Origin: Apostichopus japonicus
Lineage: Eukaryota; Echinodermata; Holothuroidea; Aspidochirotida; Stichopodidae
Length of the DNA stretch: 64,000 nt
Assembly: GCF_037975245.1 (NCBI RefSeq)
Contig: NC_092578.1
Span: 7,963,501-8,027,500 of the forward strand
Direction: 5' to 3'
Shown: in pieces, positions 12,020 to 24,290 of the stretch
Position numbering within the stretch: the first letter of the stretch is position 1
Layout of the letters: each line of letters starts with the position of its first letter
Position numbers and translations under genes: made by a program
Notes under the pieces: model-generated
Database searches by the model: none
What the model saw: the letters and a program-made list of their open reading frames with translations, nothing else
Told to the model about the DNA's origin: nothing

Positions 12020-13470
12020 TTAAATCTGGAAAAGGTTTAATATGAAAGGTAGTAAAGATGCCGGACAATCCTGACAAACTTTAAGTTGTCTGGGAAACAT
12101 TATTTTCGGTTTTGATATAATTGTCTTCAACCAGGCGTCCTTCCCTTCTGGTGCTATCACCTTTCCTAATAACATCTGAGCTATCATCTCTGTTGGATTT
12201 CCACAGACTTTCATCTCACCGTTTAATTCGTTGCACCATCGATGAGTGTGCCATGATTTCATGAGCGGAGCTGTCTGCGTGTTATGTCTCATTGCTGATG
12301 CTAAACCAAATCCGTCAATCAACTGAATGCGACTGTCCACAGATAACAAATTCTTCGCAATTTGGTAAGTTGGTGCAAGACCATCCTTAGTGAAAAATGT
12401 GGGGTTTTTGACGTAGAAATTATATAGAGTATAAATAGTTCCAGACCATGACGGAGGAATTGCCTTCAGCAGAAATTCCAAATGAATAGTTTGCCTTATC
12501 GGTATAACGATAATACCAGACTGCGCGAAGAGGTACTCTCTGAGAAATCGGATACCATCATCGAAAAAATCGTAATCCCCTGACTTTGCTATCTTTTCGT
12601 CGTGACAGATTATCTCAGCTTTTCCATCTTCACCCATATTCAAGTTTCCAAAAGTTACAATACGAAAGTCTTGATATAATAACGTTAACTTTCCAACCTC
12701 TACTTGTGCATGGCCCCAGCATTTACTAAAATCTGATTTAGTTAAATTATATTTTTCTTTTTTTGCGAGCAATAAGTCGACAAGAGAAAAGAAAATACCT
12801 CGTTCAATTGATGAACCCAAAACGGCAATTTTTTTAGGTGAGGTCATTTCCGCCGCCATTGCGAGATCCTTTGTGGTAAAAATATCAAAACTACACCAGT
12901 CTGGTTGAAAAACCCATCCGCTGCGTAAAACTCCTCGTTTGAGACCTGCTATGTTTCCAGTTATCCATTCGCCATCGAGCCAAGAGGGTCGTGTTAACTG
13001 CATAGTCTGACAGGAGGGCAACTTATCAGCATTTCTACCGAGCTGAACGGCGTAAACAGGATCACCTTCCACTACAAGACGAAAGGGACTACCTGGTATT
13101 TGTAATTGAGCATTTGCATTGATCTCCTCTACGAAGAGGTTGTACAAACCAGGAACTTTGGGTGTATAGGTGAAGGTCATCAAGGAGCCATCGACTGAAA
13201 AGTTTAGATGATTTGCAGCGAAAATGTGATTTTCTCCTACTGCTAAAACACTCAATATAGTTTGCTGGATCAGCACATCTTTGTCAATTTCAATAGTCAA
13301 ACTAAAGAGTTGACCAACTTGTGCGTTCAACTTGAGTGAACTTGTATTAGGATAAACGCGACATTTACTTTCTTGCTTGGATTCCGTAACCAAATGGTGG
13401 TCATGTAGAATAGGACCGGTTGAACCCATTGTGACGTCATATAGTTCGGAACGCGGTATCACTTTTAAAT
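12020..13470 (-). CDS. NXPE-like protein, large catalytic exon
   Basis: This exon encodes most of a neurexophilin/PC-esterase (NXPE)-like protein of 556 residues when joined to the anchor exon at 17,411-17,192. Residues ~167-210 look like a filamin-type Ig fold (TYTPKVPGLYNLFVEE, then IPGSPFRLVVEGDP). Then come GEWITG and RSGWVFQPDWCSFDIF, the Cys/Trp-rich lead-in of PC-esterase domains. The GDSL-like nucleophile block is IAVLGSSIERG (residues ~288-298), with Ser in place of the usual Asp of GDS. A C-terminal WHTHRWCNE (~480) may supply the active-site His. The acceptor CTTATCAG precedes 13,470, and the first two bases complete a codon begun in exon 1. Length agrees with vertebrate NXPE proteins (~550). 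Related PC-esterase families act on glycans in the secretory pathway; the substrate here is unknown. No stops or frameshifts are seen. Confidence 0.85.
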
Positions 13471-16400
13471 CTGATAAGACAAAAGTTAAACTTGCATTAA
13501 ACATGTAATGTGATATCGGTTATTCCGATATAATCAATGACTCTAAACAAAATTACCCATATGTGGATGCCGGCAGCAGTGAAGTTCAGCCATCTTACAG
13601 TCATCAGTATTGGTCCCAAATGCGATAAAAGTCAAATAATGGTCAATCATGCTCTCAGATCAAGCTTCTACTAAGGCCCTTATAATATTGTTCCTCACTG
13701 AAGCATTGAATTGTCTCAATTCATGACCCTCAATGTTATTGTAAATGTCAATGTCAATAATATAACTGATACAGAACCACCAGGAAGGAAATCTTGAAAC
13801 CTTTAGCAGTTTTCAAGATGCTCAAATTTGGTGTCAATACTGATGACCTTGAAAGTGACGAGTTGACTTGTTTACATTTAGCTTGATTTCAAAAGCTGAA
13901 CTTAAGCAGTTAATTCAGTTCATTACAATGAAATGCGGTTTTTCGATACGATGAGAATCGTAACCTTGTAGTCGTGCAGGCGGATGAGTGTGTGTACGTG
14001 TGCGGGTGTGTGTGTCACGTCTTGCCTTGTAAACTTGAATCTCAAGAGGTCAAAGGTCGTTCAGTTTGGGTCACCTGGGGCTAAATTGTGAAAATCTTGT
14101 TAACACTATATCTCAAGAAGGGAAGCTTGGACCAATCTCATATTTAGTATGTAGATGTGACACATTGATTTCAAGATCCCTATTGTTTTTTACATGAGGT
14201 CAACTGTCATTTGGGGTCACCTGGGGTCAAATTTTGAAAACCTTGTAAACACGATATCTCAAGAAGGAAAGCTTGGTCCAATCTCATATTTAGTATGTAG
14301 TTGTGACACGTTAAGTACAAGAAGCCAATTGTTTTTGGTGGAGGTCAAATATCCTTTTGTCATTTCAATTGTGAAAACGTTGTTTATAATCTACCGCATC
14401 TCCCACCGACCAGCCTGCTATATCAGTGAGTAACCGCCTCATTAGGATAGGAGAGACTGTTGGCAATTGGAAATTAGCTTAAGGCATCCGTAGATATGAA
14501 TCAAGAAGTCTCGACCAAATCTCCATGGACTTGAGTGTGTCGCTGACATACGTCGCTGCATACATGCCTGTGCACAAAGTTGTCTAATGAAACGTACTTG
14601 TACATGCTTAATGCATTGGAGTGGACGATATCATTGGTGAATAATCGGTATTATATATTTGCTTCCGTTGTTGAAGATTTCTGTCGTATTTTGTAATTGT
14701 CGAGATTCAGTGTCAAATAAAAAGTCAGGTGTGGATTTAGTAACGTTGGGGAAATGACCAGGCGCCGTTACGATAAATAACTGTCGCCTAGTTAGATGTT
14801 TTAGAGGCAAACCAGACGAAAAAAAAACTTGGAGACCAGGGTATAAAATTCGCCCGGCGCCTGCTTAATTAACCCTTTGACCTTGCAGTGTGTAAACAGC
14901 AGAAAGTGATTTTTCTTGGAATCATTTACATCAATATATTGTACAAGAACCTTTATATCAATGGAAAGGGTAATAATCATTGATTTCATATCTCATACGT
15001 TTCATTAATTGTGGGCTAATTATGTTTGCAAAGATGCAAATTACCAATAGAAATAAACATTTTGTTTTTGGTATAAAATAGTATTATCTAAACTATTTCC
15101 AATCATTTGAGGCTAAAATTGTGGAAATTGGTTGAAAAATAATCGAGATACAATGATTGTCATAAGAACTGCAGACACACCCTTTCCCTGGGACCTACCT
15201 AATACACAGAACATAAACAATACATGTATATACAATACACTGTATACACATACAGCACCGTACCTGCATTGTGCAAATCGTTCTTACAAGGCGTTAGTGG
15301 CTCTATGCCGATATTCATTGCTTTACTTTTGTAAGGACGCCTGTAAAGAACATATTTATTAAATTTTTGAAAAAGGGTTTAGGGTGCGCAAGATATGATT
15401 TTTGCAATCAATGAAGAGTTTTTCAAGTTTTTTTTTTCGGGTTTTGGACGGGTTTTTGGCGATGATAATTCAAATCTCCTATTCTTCATAGCTCTGATCT
15501 TTTCAGGGTAGTTTTTTTTATGTGTTGGGCTTGTTCTGGAACATCCATGAACATGAACATCCATGAACATCCATGCTGGCCTGTTTCTAATTGGAGCCTA
15601 GATTTTGTTAAAGAGAAAAGGTCAAAATGTAGAATTTTCACCCTTTATGATTAAAAACAGAATTTGAACCAAAATTTGGGTAATATACTACAATAGCACC
15701 CCCCCTTCTTAAAAATAGTTTTTCATAGATCTGTATTTCAGCTTCATTCTAACAATCAAACCAAGTCTATGGCTAGAAGGGTTGGGGAGATACTAATTCT
15801 TCAAAGTGTTAAGTTTCTAGAGGCATAATCTGGTCAGAAAATGATTAATGTACGACTTGTATGTGTACCAAATTGAGTATAAGAATCCTGTTGTCTTTGT
15901 TGAAGATTAATCTGTATGCTGAATACAAGGAAAGTTTCCATGTCGATCTTCAGCTGCCAATGTGAATATTGTCTCTTACATCTCAACGCTTTTTGCTGTA
16001 TACTACTTAGATTGAAGTATGTTGTTCACCCGTGCTATACCCTACATCCTAGTGTGTCACATTCGTATAAGAATATTCATATAGCACCACTGCAGTTTCT
16101 AGTCTGGTTTGTATAAGCGTTGTCATGAAGCCACATAACCGAATTGCTCATTCCACTCCATTCAGTTTGCAAATCAGAAATACCACATACACGGCAAAGT
16201 CCGCGAAACAGCATTTTGCAATAAAGCAGTTTTGAGTAATGGGGATTTTAATTTGAAGCCTATAATGTTTACGTGGGGGACACTCTATCCCTTACACTTT
16301 ACGGCCTCCACTTTGAATCAGTAACGTCGAGGGAAGATTTATGCCCAGAGGAATATTGGAGGGTAACCATAATATTTCTAGTGGTGTTACAAAAGGGTAA

Positions 16401-17191
16401 ACGGGAAGTGGAGCTTTTGGCTATTTTCCATTGGTTTATTACGAACTATTCTGTATGAAACTAAAAGACCATGTCATGACTTCAGTTGTTTTGTGCCCGT
16501 GTTTGCGTGTGCACGTGCTGGTATGTATCTGTGAATCATGTATGGGGAAAACGGTGACATGTGTAACAATGCACCAACATGGAACAGATATTTTATATTT
16601 TTGCTGTTTAGAAATCTCTCTGATACCGTTTTTTCTCAGCCCTGATATGTTTACAATAATTTCAATTGTCTCTTCAACCTGATCCCAATAGAACTTCACA
16701 CAAGCTATATAGGCCTATTTCCTTCGCAGGCCTAGTTAGAATTCGTTACGGCGAGTATAGGGGATGGGGAAATGTGTCGAGGGTGACAGAAGACGTAGAA
16801 AGAGTTCCAGAGAGAAAGGAACACGAACTCTTAAGTCTACATGAAATAATATGACGACATATTTCTTTGCTACTGTTTGCTCTTGAAAATTTTTTAGTGC
16901 TGAGAATATTTTACAATGTATAGGAAGATACTTGACTCTTGACGTTCGAACGTTTTGTGGCACAAGTTAACTCGAAGCCAACTTGTGTGACGATATCTCG
17001 AAAACGCAATGCAGAAATCGCATGCAAATTTTTACAAAGAAGTATATGTAGCAGATGTTCTTCTTTCAATGACCAAAGTTACATTTTCCTTTAAACTATC
17101 CTTTTCAATTCCCCAGTTTCGGGTAAATCCATCCACTCCGAAGTACTCGGACCAAACTAAGTAGTTTACAAATTCAACATCACATACATAC
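13471..17191 (-). other. Intron of the NXPE-like gene
   Basis: This 3.7-kb phase-1 intron has donor ACG|GTATGT at 17,192/17,191 and an AG acceptor at 13,472-13,471. It contains the dispersed module (about 13,945-14,035) and a ~145-bp tandem repeat (14,040-14,430). 14,440-17,190 shows only short chance frames, including overlapping ones at 16,431-16,963. Additional small exons cannot be excluded, but direct joining keeps the frame. Confidence 0.65.
13945..14430 (+). repeat. Dispersed module copy 2 followed by ~145-bp tandem repeat
   Basis: The module TCGTAACCTTGTAGTCGTGC plus GCGGATGAG and a GT-rich run leads into tandem units marked by AGCTTGGNCCAATCTCATAT, at about 14,125 and 14,270 (145-bp spacing). 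Each unit contains a GGTCAA...GGTCACCTGGGG stretch. The same repeat occurs reversed at 27,970-28,510. Confidence 0.8.
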
Positions 17192-17411
17192 CGTTTCCTG
17201 ACTCTCCTACGTAACTAACATCGCCGTCATGTGATCTAAGCATAGGTGATATTCGATTTGAGGAATCATACGATTGCGGAATAAATATTGTTGTCTCAGT
17301 ATTTCCTTTCCCTGGCAGTAATCCACAGTAAGACAGAAAGGTGAATAACACGAATATATAAACAAAAAGCTTGAAGCCGCCAATTAGTTTCTTCGATGAA
17401 TCAGTCGCCAT
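17192..17411 (-). CDS. NXPE-like protein, first coding exon (membrane anchor)
   Basis: The start codon at 17,411 sits in a good initiation context (GACATGG). The exon encodes a short cytoplasmic stretch (MATDSSKKLIGGFK), one hydrophobic segment (LFVYIFVLFTFLSYCGLL, residues ~15-32) and a luminal stem. This is the layout of a type II Golgi protein. The exon ends with one base of a codon at the donor ACG|GTATGT. The remaining two bases are supplied by the exon at 13,470, giving Asp. The phase match and the expected final length support joining, although they lie 3.7 kb apart and no transcript was available. Confidence 0.7.
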
Positions 17412-17699
17412 GTCATAGTCCTTATCGTTTGTTATCTTTTAGTAAATCTTTTAGAAAACCGCTCTCCAGCAACAACAAAAACAAGAAGAAAAACAAGACA
17501 AGAAAACACACAAATTACCACGTACTACTATCCTAAGATTTACGTCGTTGCCTTGCGGATTTGAATATTTCTGTGGGCTTCACAGTTAACATTGTTGTAA
17601 TTTTAATTGGGATACAGACATTATAGAATAAATGAAGGTCAAGCAGCAATTACTTCTTTTTTAACTTGTGTAGTGGTGCGGAAATTGGGTCACGCTACT
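17412..17699. other. Upstream flank of the NXPE-like gene
   Basis: Presumed 5' untranslated and promoter-proximal DNA, with an A-rich stretch (about 17,468-17,515). I could not identify a TATA box, initiator or binding site with confidence. Confidence 0.35.
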
Positions 17700-18296
17700 T
17701 GACCACTTTGACCAACAACCATTCGCCCAACTGCCATTTCACCCAACCAGCCTGGTCATTTCGCCCAACCAGCCTGGTCATATTAAGGAAACTTGAGGAT
17801 GGATCAGTGTGTTAGGGGTTAGGTTTGATAGAAAACGTTCGAAAATTAAGGAATATTAAGGAAACTGACCAGGCTGGTTGGGCGAAATGACCTGGCTGGT
17901 TGGGCGAAATGACCAGGCTGATGACCAAAGCACTTTTATTGTATCTTTGTAGAAACAAGAGGAAGCAGGTCACTTCGCCCAACAACCATTTCGCCCAACT
18001 GCCATTTCACCCAACCAGCCTGGTCATTTCGCCCAACCAGCCTGGTCATATTAAGGAAACTTGAGTATGGATCAGTGTGTTAGGGGTTAGGTTTGATAGA
18101 AAACGTTCGAAAATTAAGGAATATTAAGGAAACTGACCAGGCTGGTTGGGCGAAATGACCTGGCTGGTTGGGCGAAATGACCAGGCTGGTTGGGCGAAAT
18201 TGTAAGGTTGGGCGAAATGGCAGTTGGGCGAAATGGTTGTTGGGCGAAGTGACCTGCTTCCTCTTGTTTCTACAAAGATACAATAAAAGTGCTTTG
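17700..18296. repeat. Palindromic repeat block built from TTCGCCCAAC / GTTGGGCGAA words
   Basis: CCAACCAGCCTGGTCA and TTCGCCCAAC words appear in forward orientation, then a short unique core (GGATCAGTGTGTTAGGGGTT), then the same words in reverse, forming a foldback. The block occurs twice in direct orientation (from 17,713 and from 17,980, 267-bp period). The segment from 17,926 (CAAAGCACTTTTATTGTATC) recurs in reverse complement ending at 18,296, so the second copy has longer inverted arms. This looks like a foldback/MITE-type element that was tandemly duplicated. Confidence 0.85.
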
Positions 18297-19140
18297 AAGC
18301 TTGACGTGAAGTCCAATGCGCATTCCATAACCTGCGCTATCCCTATATATAACGTCTTCACATGAAATGCCAGCGATCTGTCTGTGACTAGCCTATTGGG
18401 CACATAATATAGGCGATACCATAGCCGAACGTCGTTCTTATTATCAAGTGAAGCTATAGGCTAAAAGCGGTTCTCTTGATCTTTCATTTTCGTGTGTTTC
18501 ACTTAAGTTAACAAACACAAAACTTTAGGCTAATTATTTAATTCTCGGCTTAGTTGTAAAACACTTGCTTGATGGTCATTAGTTTATTGACAGCAAAGGA
18601 GCTCGAAGTTGTGTAAACTATATCCTTAAGGCTTCACCCCTTATAATAATTATTCTTATACATAAATTAGATGAATAAATGTGTCTTAGTGTTTTGGAGG
18701 AGGCAGTATAAAATGAGACTAAACGATTTACAATAGGTACTTGCCCTTATTTGACTCCCGGTGGAAATTAACTGAAATCTGTAAGCTGAGCTAGCACATA
18801 ATGTTTTGATAACAAAGCTTGACCGTAACGACTTACTTACTTACTTATGTCAGGTAGCCAAACAGGCAGGATATATGGGAAATAGCTTGCTTTGACTGCT
18901 GGTATACAAAACGCAAGAACCATCTTCATCGGGAAATATTGATTAGAGACCGTATCATTTGATTATATCATCATTATTTCATGTATAGTTAGGTTCCGAT
19001 CAAACATGTCTTTTCATCCGTCTTCCTCGTCGATATCTAATTTCCAATCGTGGCCACCTGTTAGGGTTGCTAGGGAAACGAACTGACCCTCGTTATCGCG
19101 TTACAGATGATTTCTTTATGAAAACAGAGGCAGATGCACC
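18297..19140. other. No gene seen
   Basis: AT-rich intergenic DNA. I see no coding potential or repeat that I can name, apart from a short run of ACTT repeats near 18,831-18,846. Confidence 0.4.
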
Positions 19141-19156
19141 CGATTCTCGTTGTCGT

Positions 19157-19258
19157 CACGATAACTATCGTGGTTCTTGGTAATGGTGATCCACGATAGT
19201 TATCGTGCTGTGTTACAACTTCATCACACATGTTATGAATTTCACGATAACTATCGTG
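19157..19258. promoter_or_regulatory. Three copies of the near-palindrome CACGATAACTATCGTG
   Basis: CACGATAACTATCGTG occurs at 19,157-19,172, its exact reverse complement CACGATAGTTATCGTG at 19,192-19,207, and the forward form again at 19,243-19,258. Each is a 7+7-bp dyad around a 2-bp centre. The first two, with one extra paired base, also form a 17-bp perfect inverted repeat. Surrounding DNA is not repeated. It could be a cluster of binding sites for a dimeric protein or the tip of a foldback element; which one cannot be decided here. Confidence 0.6.
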
Positions 19259-19259
19259 G

Positions 19260-21664
19260 ACCCTTACAAGTCATTCAAGGAGACTTTTGATAGTCGGATA
19301 TTACAGAAAGCGACTGGGATGCTAACTCTAAAGTATTGACAATTTACGTTTGACATTGCGAAATCCACTTCCATTTTGAAGGTCTCACTGATCTAAATTG
19401 ATTGACCATCGGCGCATAAGCTTCAACCCTAAGCTATCGGGTTGACTGACAAAGCAGGCCAGTGTAACCGTTTTATCTATTATTAGAAGTGATTGTCAGT
19501 TAGTGAGCATTTTGTGATTTCGGTTTATTTTTGCCACAGTAGTACAAAACACATGCATTTAATTTTAATTCTTAATATTTTTCATAATATTATTGGATGA
19601 GAAACACTCATCCAGCAGTAATGTCATCTAAACAAATTATTCAAAATATTGCTTTGCTTTGGAAGCTATCGGGGGAGAATTGCCCTCCCACTTGCAACAT
19701 TCGCCCGCATTCAATTTATTTAATGTAATGGTCACATGGTCAATCATAAGTGCATCATCATGATGTCACATTGCTAAATACATACAACCGCATTTCAGTA
19801 TATATACATGATCAATAATACTTTTTTTTTATTAAGAATTCGGACAAATGGTTACCCACACTTGCATGCACTTGCTATTCTTAAGCAGATTTACCTCATA
19901 TATCTAATATATTTGCATCAAAGTCAATAGCGCACTACTTATTATGGACCACTCACCCATCAAATATTTTATTGAGGAAACCTAAAACTATCGATTATAA
20001 GGAAGATGCCCAACAGTCCCCACCAACCAACCCCCCTTTTGCATTCACTGATCTAGCATCCCTTTTCGAACCTTCACTCACGATTGCTCCAAGAACAAGG
20101 AGGATGTTTCATGCATTTGCAGTTCTCTGACTCCCCGCCCCCATCTTAAAAAAATAAAAAAGAAAGAAGATATGACATCATGGTACTGGGTATATTTGCC
20201 AGCACAGATGGGTTGTGGTTGAGTACCATTCTTGCGATTTATATACGTGTTCTTGTTACTACTCATGCCAGCTATGGTCATGCAACTTCCACTGAACATT
20301 TTCAGGTCAATACCATATTTGCACTCAATACTGACGAAACTATTCCATGTTCATTTCCGACCTTTTTCGATGCAACCATGGTCCACCACATACAGTTTTG
20401 GTGCTGCAGAATTGTCCTGTGGTATTTTACTATCATATCAGAAACGATGGAAAGAACATGATAGGAACCCTCACAGAAACTTTTCCCTAAGTAACGGGTA
20501 AGTAACGTTTCAATCATAAAGGTAGCAAGTCCTTGTCAAATGTCACTTGATACCATGATACTCCATTGGATTCATCGAAGTGTGGTGACGACGGTGTGGC
20601 TGCCAGTTAACCAACATCTTCCAATTTAATTGTTGTTATCAAAGTTTTGAGTCGACTTCTTCAACAGCAATATATCAATCCTTTCAGTATTCCTGTTGAT
20701 TCAAGTCTTTGATATGACCTTCATGTGCCATATTGTTCATTATTTGTTTTTCATCCATATATTCTGGTGGTGCTTATTTTATGTACGCAAATGTTTGTCA
20801 AAAGGCAGAAATAAAAAACAAAAACAGTTGAAGAAGTTTAACCAAATTAGGTGACCATATTTGAAAATCTACCATATTTGGGATCAAAGCAACAAACCAT
20901 TAAGAAATACTATTCTTAGGAACGGCAAGACTTGCATCCCAGCAGCCACATGGTTTTGCTGTAGGGTACAATATTCTCACTACTGAGTTTATAAAGATCA
21001 GATATGGTGAATACATTGGCATACACGGTGTAGAGAGAGCCCATATCTCATAGGCTAACTTCACAGAAAGAAATAGAATACCATATTAGACATGTCTTGG
21101 TTATCATAAGAACTTCACATGTAAAGTTCTTGATGCAAAAATCTCCTCCTATTGGGGCTGATGTATTACCATACATTGAAAGATACCTGTAAGCCACATA
21201 ATTGTTGCTGATTTTTATGGTACCACCACTAGGTGAAGTCCATTCTTCAAAGGTCATCTGATGTATTGCCGGATTGGTACTTCAAGTCAATTTTCATACG
21301 CTCTGCTTTGCTGCAGAGTTACATTTTCTTAACACAAGTCATGAATAACTCACACAGAAAGATGGAACAGAAAACAAGTATTGATGAAAAGTTTAAAAGA
21401 TTCTTAAAAGGAATACATAAAAAGGTGATTGTCATATTGCATCATTATAATATACAGCTTAACTATCTTAAGTGATTCATGGTAACCGATATGTTGTGTT
21501 CATGTAGGAAGTAAAAACCTCTCTAGTAAGCTTTGAATCTATTTCTTTCCGCAGACTCCATTTTAGCAAATGGCCACATATATGCAACCCCAACACAAAT
21601 ATTGCAATTGAAAATGGAAAAGCTTATTCAATGTGGAGGAATTTTCACAACACTGTAGCAAAAT
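19260..21664. other. No gene seen
   Basis: Intergenic DNA. Several overlapping frames on both strands at 20,078-20,517 are short and show no family signature. I see no repeat structure beyond AT-rich tracts. Confidence 0.4.
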
Positions 21665-22370
21665 AAACCAGAGAGCCAGTGGGCTTATTGTGGTTCCTTG
21701 CCAATTGAGATTATAATCCCAAGCTTTCGTCGTTGTTGATTAAATTGATCAGCAAGGTTCTTTCACTGACTGTGGACCTACCTACTTTAGATGTTAACTT
21801 ACCATGTTTACAAGCCATTTTTAGCAAAAATCAACTCAAGCCCTGCCCCTAATTAATGTGCATAATATCACATTGAACATACATTATCATGTACCCACTA
21901 TCTACCAACACCTTCACACAAAGTATGATTCAATTCTGAAAATGTTTACATTTGACCCTGTGACCTCATTTATATTCTTGAGATGAGCACCAAAATCACT
22001 AGGGCTCTTCTACTCACTATGGCGCATATATGTACCAAGTATGACCTCAATCCAACTTGTCGTTGTTCAGTTACTGCGTTTACAACCTATTTTAGTGAAA
22101 ATAAACTTAAGCTCCGCCCCCTAATGAATATGCTTAATGTCAACTTAAACATATATCACCATGTACATGTTATCTATCAACATATTAATACCAAGTTTAA
22201 ATAAATTCTGACTTTTGGTGGTGGAGTTATTAGCATTTGAAGATTTTTACGTTTGACCCCGTGACCTCATTATTATTCATGAGATGAGCACCAAAATCAA
22301 TAGGGTTTATCTACTCACCATGGGCCACCCACCCACTAAGTATGGTAATGATCGGTTATTCCCTTATCAT
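21665..22370 (-). repeat. 297-bp-period repeat, inverted relative to 3,828-4,510
   Basis: Reverse-complement match to the left copy, including the same unique end (CCAGTGGGCTTATTGTGGTT at about 21,677) and the same order of units. Marker phrases GACCTCAATCCAACTTGTCG (about 22,048) and TGAGATGAGCACCAAAATCA (about 21,980 and 22,280) give the unit spacing. Confidence 0.8.
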
Positions 22371-22930
22371 AAATTTATGATTAGCCTACACCCATGGCTG
22401 GATGTTTTTTAGTATAATATTGTCACAAAGCCGCTTCTATTTAGCTCTCGTGTGACGTCTGCTATAACATTAACAACAACAGAGTGACAAGTTTTGACCG
22501 AGGATTGATCCGAAATATTCTTGTGACTATAAATAGGGCTCTCCTGAGATGAAAAAGTGAAGGTGTCCATGTTTGTAGTGTTTCTTGTTGATACGCGCAA
22601 GCTTTGAATTCTTCATGTTGTCTTGACAGGTGGTATGTCATTTTTCATCACGCTGATCTGCTGGGGACACAATTTCATGCACTTTGCCTAACTTTGCTAG
22701 AAGGTTTGCAGTCTTATTAACTAGTACATGACCTGTTTTTTCGGTGAATTTTGCTTCCATACAACTCAGTCAGATATTTGGTTTACATGAATATGTTACC
22801 CTGTCAAGTGCGACATTTCTTGCAAGAAAACTTAAATCATACATTTAGCCATGGTACAGGGTGTCGAAATTTTTACAAACATTGTAAACCATGTTGCTCA
22901 TTCCTTATTTTTAATGTCATATATTTGTAA
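22371..22930. other. No gene seen
   Basis: Non-coding DNA between the 297-bp repeat and a LINE fragment; no supported feature. Confidence 0.4.
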
Positions 22931-22934
22931 TTTA

Positions 22935-23570
22935 ACAAGGTGTTGTTCCGAATTCCTGTGTTGTCACTGTCTTTAAATCTGGTGATGATGAGGAGGTGAA
23001 TAGTTATAGACGCATCTCAATCCTACCTTTTCCAAGGTATACTCGAAAAAATAATGTTCTCTAGATTATATACTTTATTCGTTAAGCACAATTTACTTTA
23101 TGATTATCAGTTTTGGCTTCCTCCCGGCAGTTCTACTGCGCATGCTATTTTACATTTTACAAATTTAGTATTGGAAGCGTTTGAAAGAAATCACTATGAA
23201 TCTGCTATTGTTCTTGATTTATCGAAGTCTCTGTGTTACCCTTGACCACAGCATTTCACGTGATGAACTGGAGCACAATGGAGTCAGGGGTACTGCCTTG
23301 CAGTGGTTCAAGAGCTACTTCACTGATTGACATCAGCATGTTGCTATCAATAATATGAACTCTGTACCCAAGTCAAGTGCGGTATTCCCTCAAGGTTCCT
23401 ATACTAGGTCCATTGTTCTGCTATTTATGTAAATTATCTCCATATGGCAAGCATTATGTTCCACATTATGTCCTATGTTGGTGATTCAAACCTGTTCTTT
23501 TCCAGTCCTGATATTAATGTTCTGTTAGACACCATTCAATGAAAGTACAATCAAGTAGACTGATTTAAAT
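22935..23570 (+). mobile_element. Non-LTR retrotransposon reverse transcriptase fragment
   Basis: The plus strand reads VVTVFKSGDDEEVNSYRRIS near 22,960, then MFSRLYTLFVKHNLLYDYQF from 23,054, the variant PPGSSTAHAI, AIVLDLSKS at about 23,205-23,231, and VRGTALQWFKSYFTD near 23,285-23,330. These are reverse transcriptase blocks 0-4 of the CR1/L2/Jockey type. The usual catalytic block reads FSRL... through several stops and a frameshift, so the copy is dead and both ends are missing. Confidence 0.8.
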
Positions 23571-23734
23571 TCTGAGACGGAATTTGATGTACATTTGTTC
23601 TGACTGAAAAAGAGTAGCAATGTTATCAAACTCGAACTTATATTCTCTAACGAAATGTATATGATATGAAATTATAAGCGATTACATTTCTTTGAACTTA
23701 AGAGTTAAACTTTCTTTCTTACATTTTTGGTTTG

Positions 23735-23785
23735 ATGATAATCGTAACCTATGTAGTCATGCAGGCGGATGAGCGTTTGTGTGCG
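23735..23785 (+). repeat. Dispersed module, copy 3
   Basis: GATGATAATCGTAACCTATG, TAGTCATGCAG and GCGGATGAGC are present, followed after about 60 unrelated bases by a GT-rich stretch (to about 23,885). Confidence 0.65.
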
Positions 23786-23999
23786 CTTGACAATACCCAC
23801 TAAGGCAAATCATAGAAATGTCTCGTAAGGGATGTACCCCATAAGGGTGTGAATGCGCGTATGAGTGAGTCTGTATGTGTGTGAATGCATGTGAATACGT
23901 CTTACCATGTACGTGAACAGAGTGCCCATTGTGCTTCTGAATCTGAAAATGTATACATAATTTTAGTGGCAAGCCAAGCACCAGGAGTGAACTCTTTGT

Positions 24000-24290
24000 T
24001 ATGTGAAATGAACCTGCAATTTTCTGAAGTTTTAATACCAGTCCTACTAAAAATATACCGTATCAAATGCTTAAAGGTGTGTTGTGAGTATTCAGTTGTG
24101 CCTCAGCAAAATTAATCATATGCAATAAAGCACATTTGACATTATATAAAACGTGTTGTCTTATTTTATGTTATGTGCAATGAAACTTGAAGTGCGAGTT
24201 TATGAATTTTAAGAACCAATCCTACTGAAAATATTCCATATCCAATGCTTAAAGGTGTTTTCTGAGTATTCATTCTTGCTTTGGTATAAT
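24000..24290 (+). repeat. Two degenerate ~178-bp tandem units
   Basis: The phrase CCTACTRAAAATAT, then CAATGCTTAAAGGTGT, then TGAGTATTCA occurs at about 24,043 and 24,221. Fragments of the same family occur reversed near 41,398-41,535 (TAGTAGGATTGGTTCTTAAA). Confidence 0.6.

Noticed and set aside
11856-12077. 73-residue minus-strand frame overlapping the NXPE-like end
   Set aside because: Different phase, no homology recognised; likely chance.
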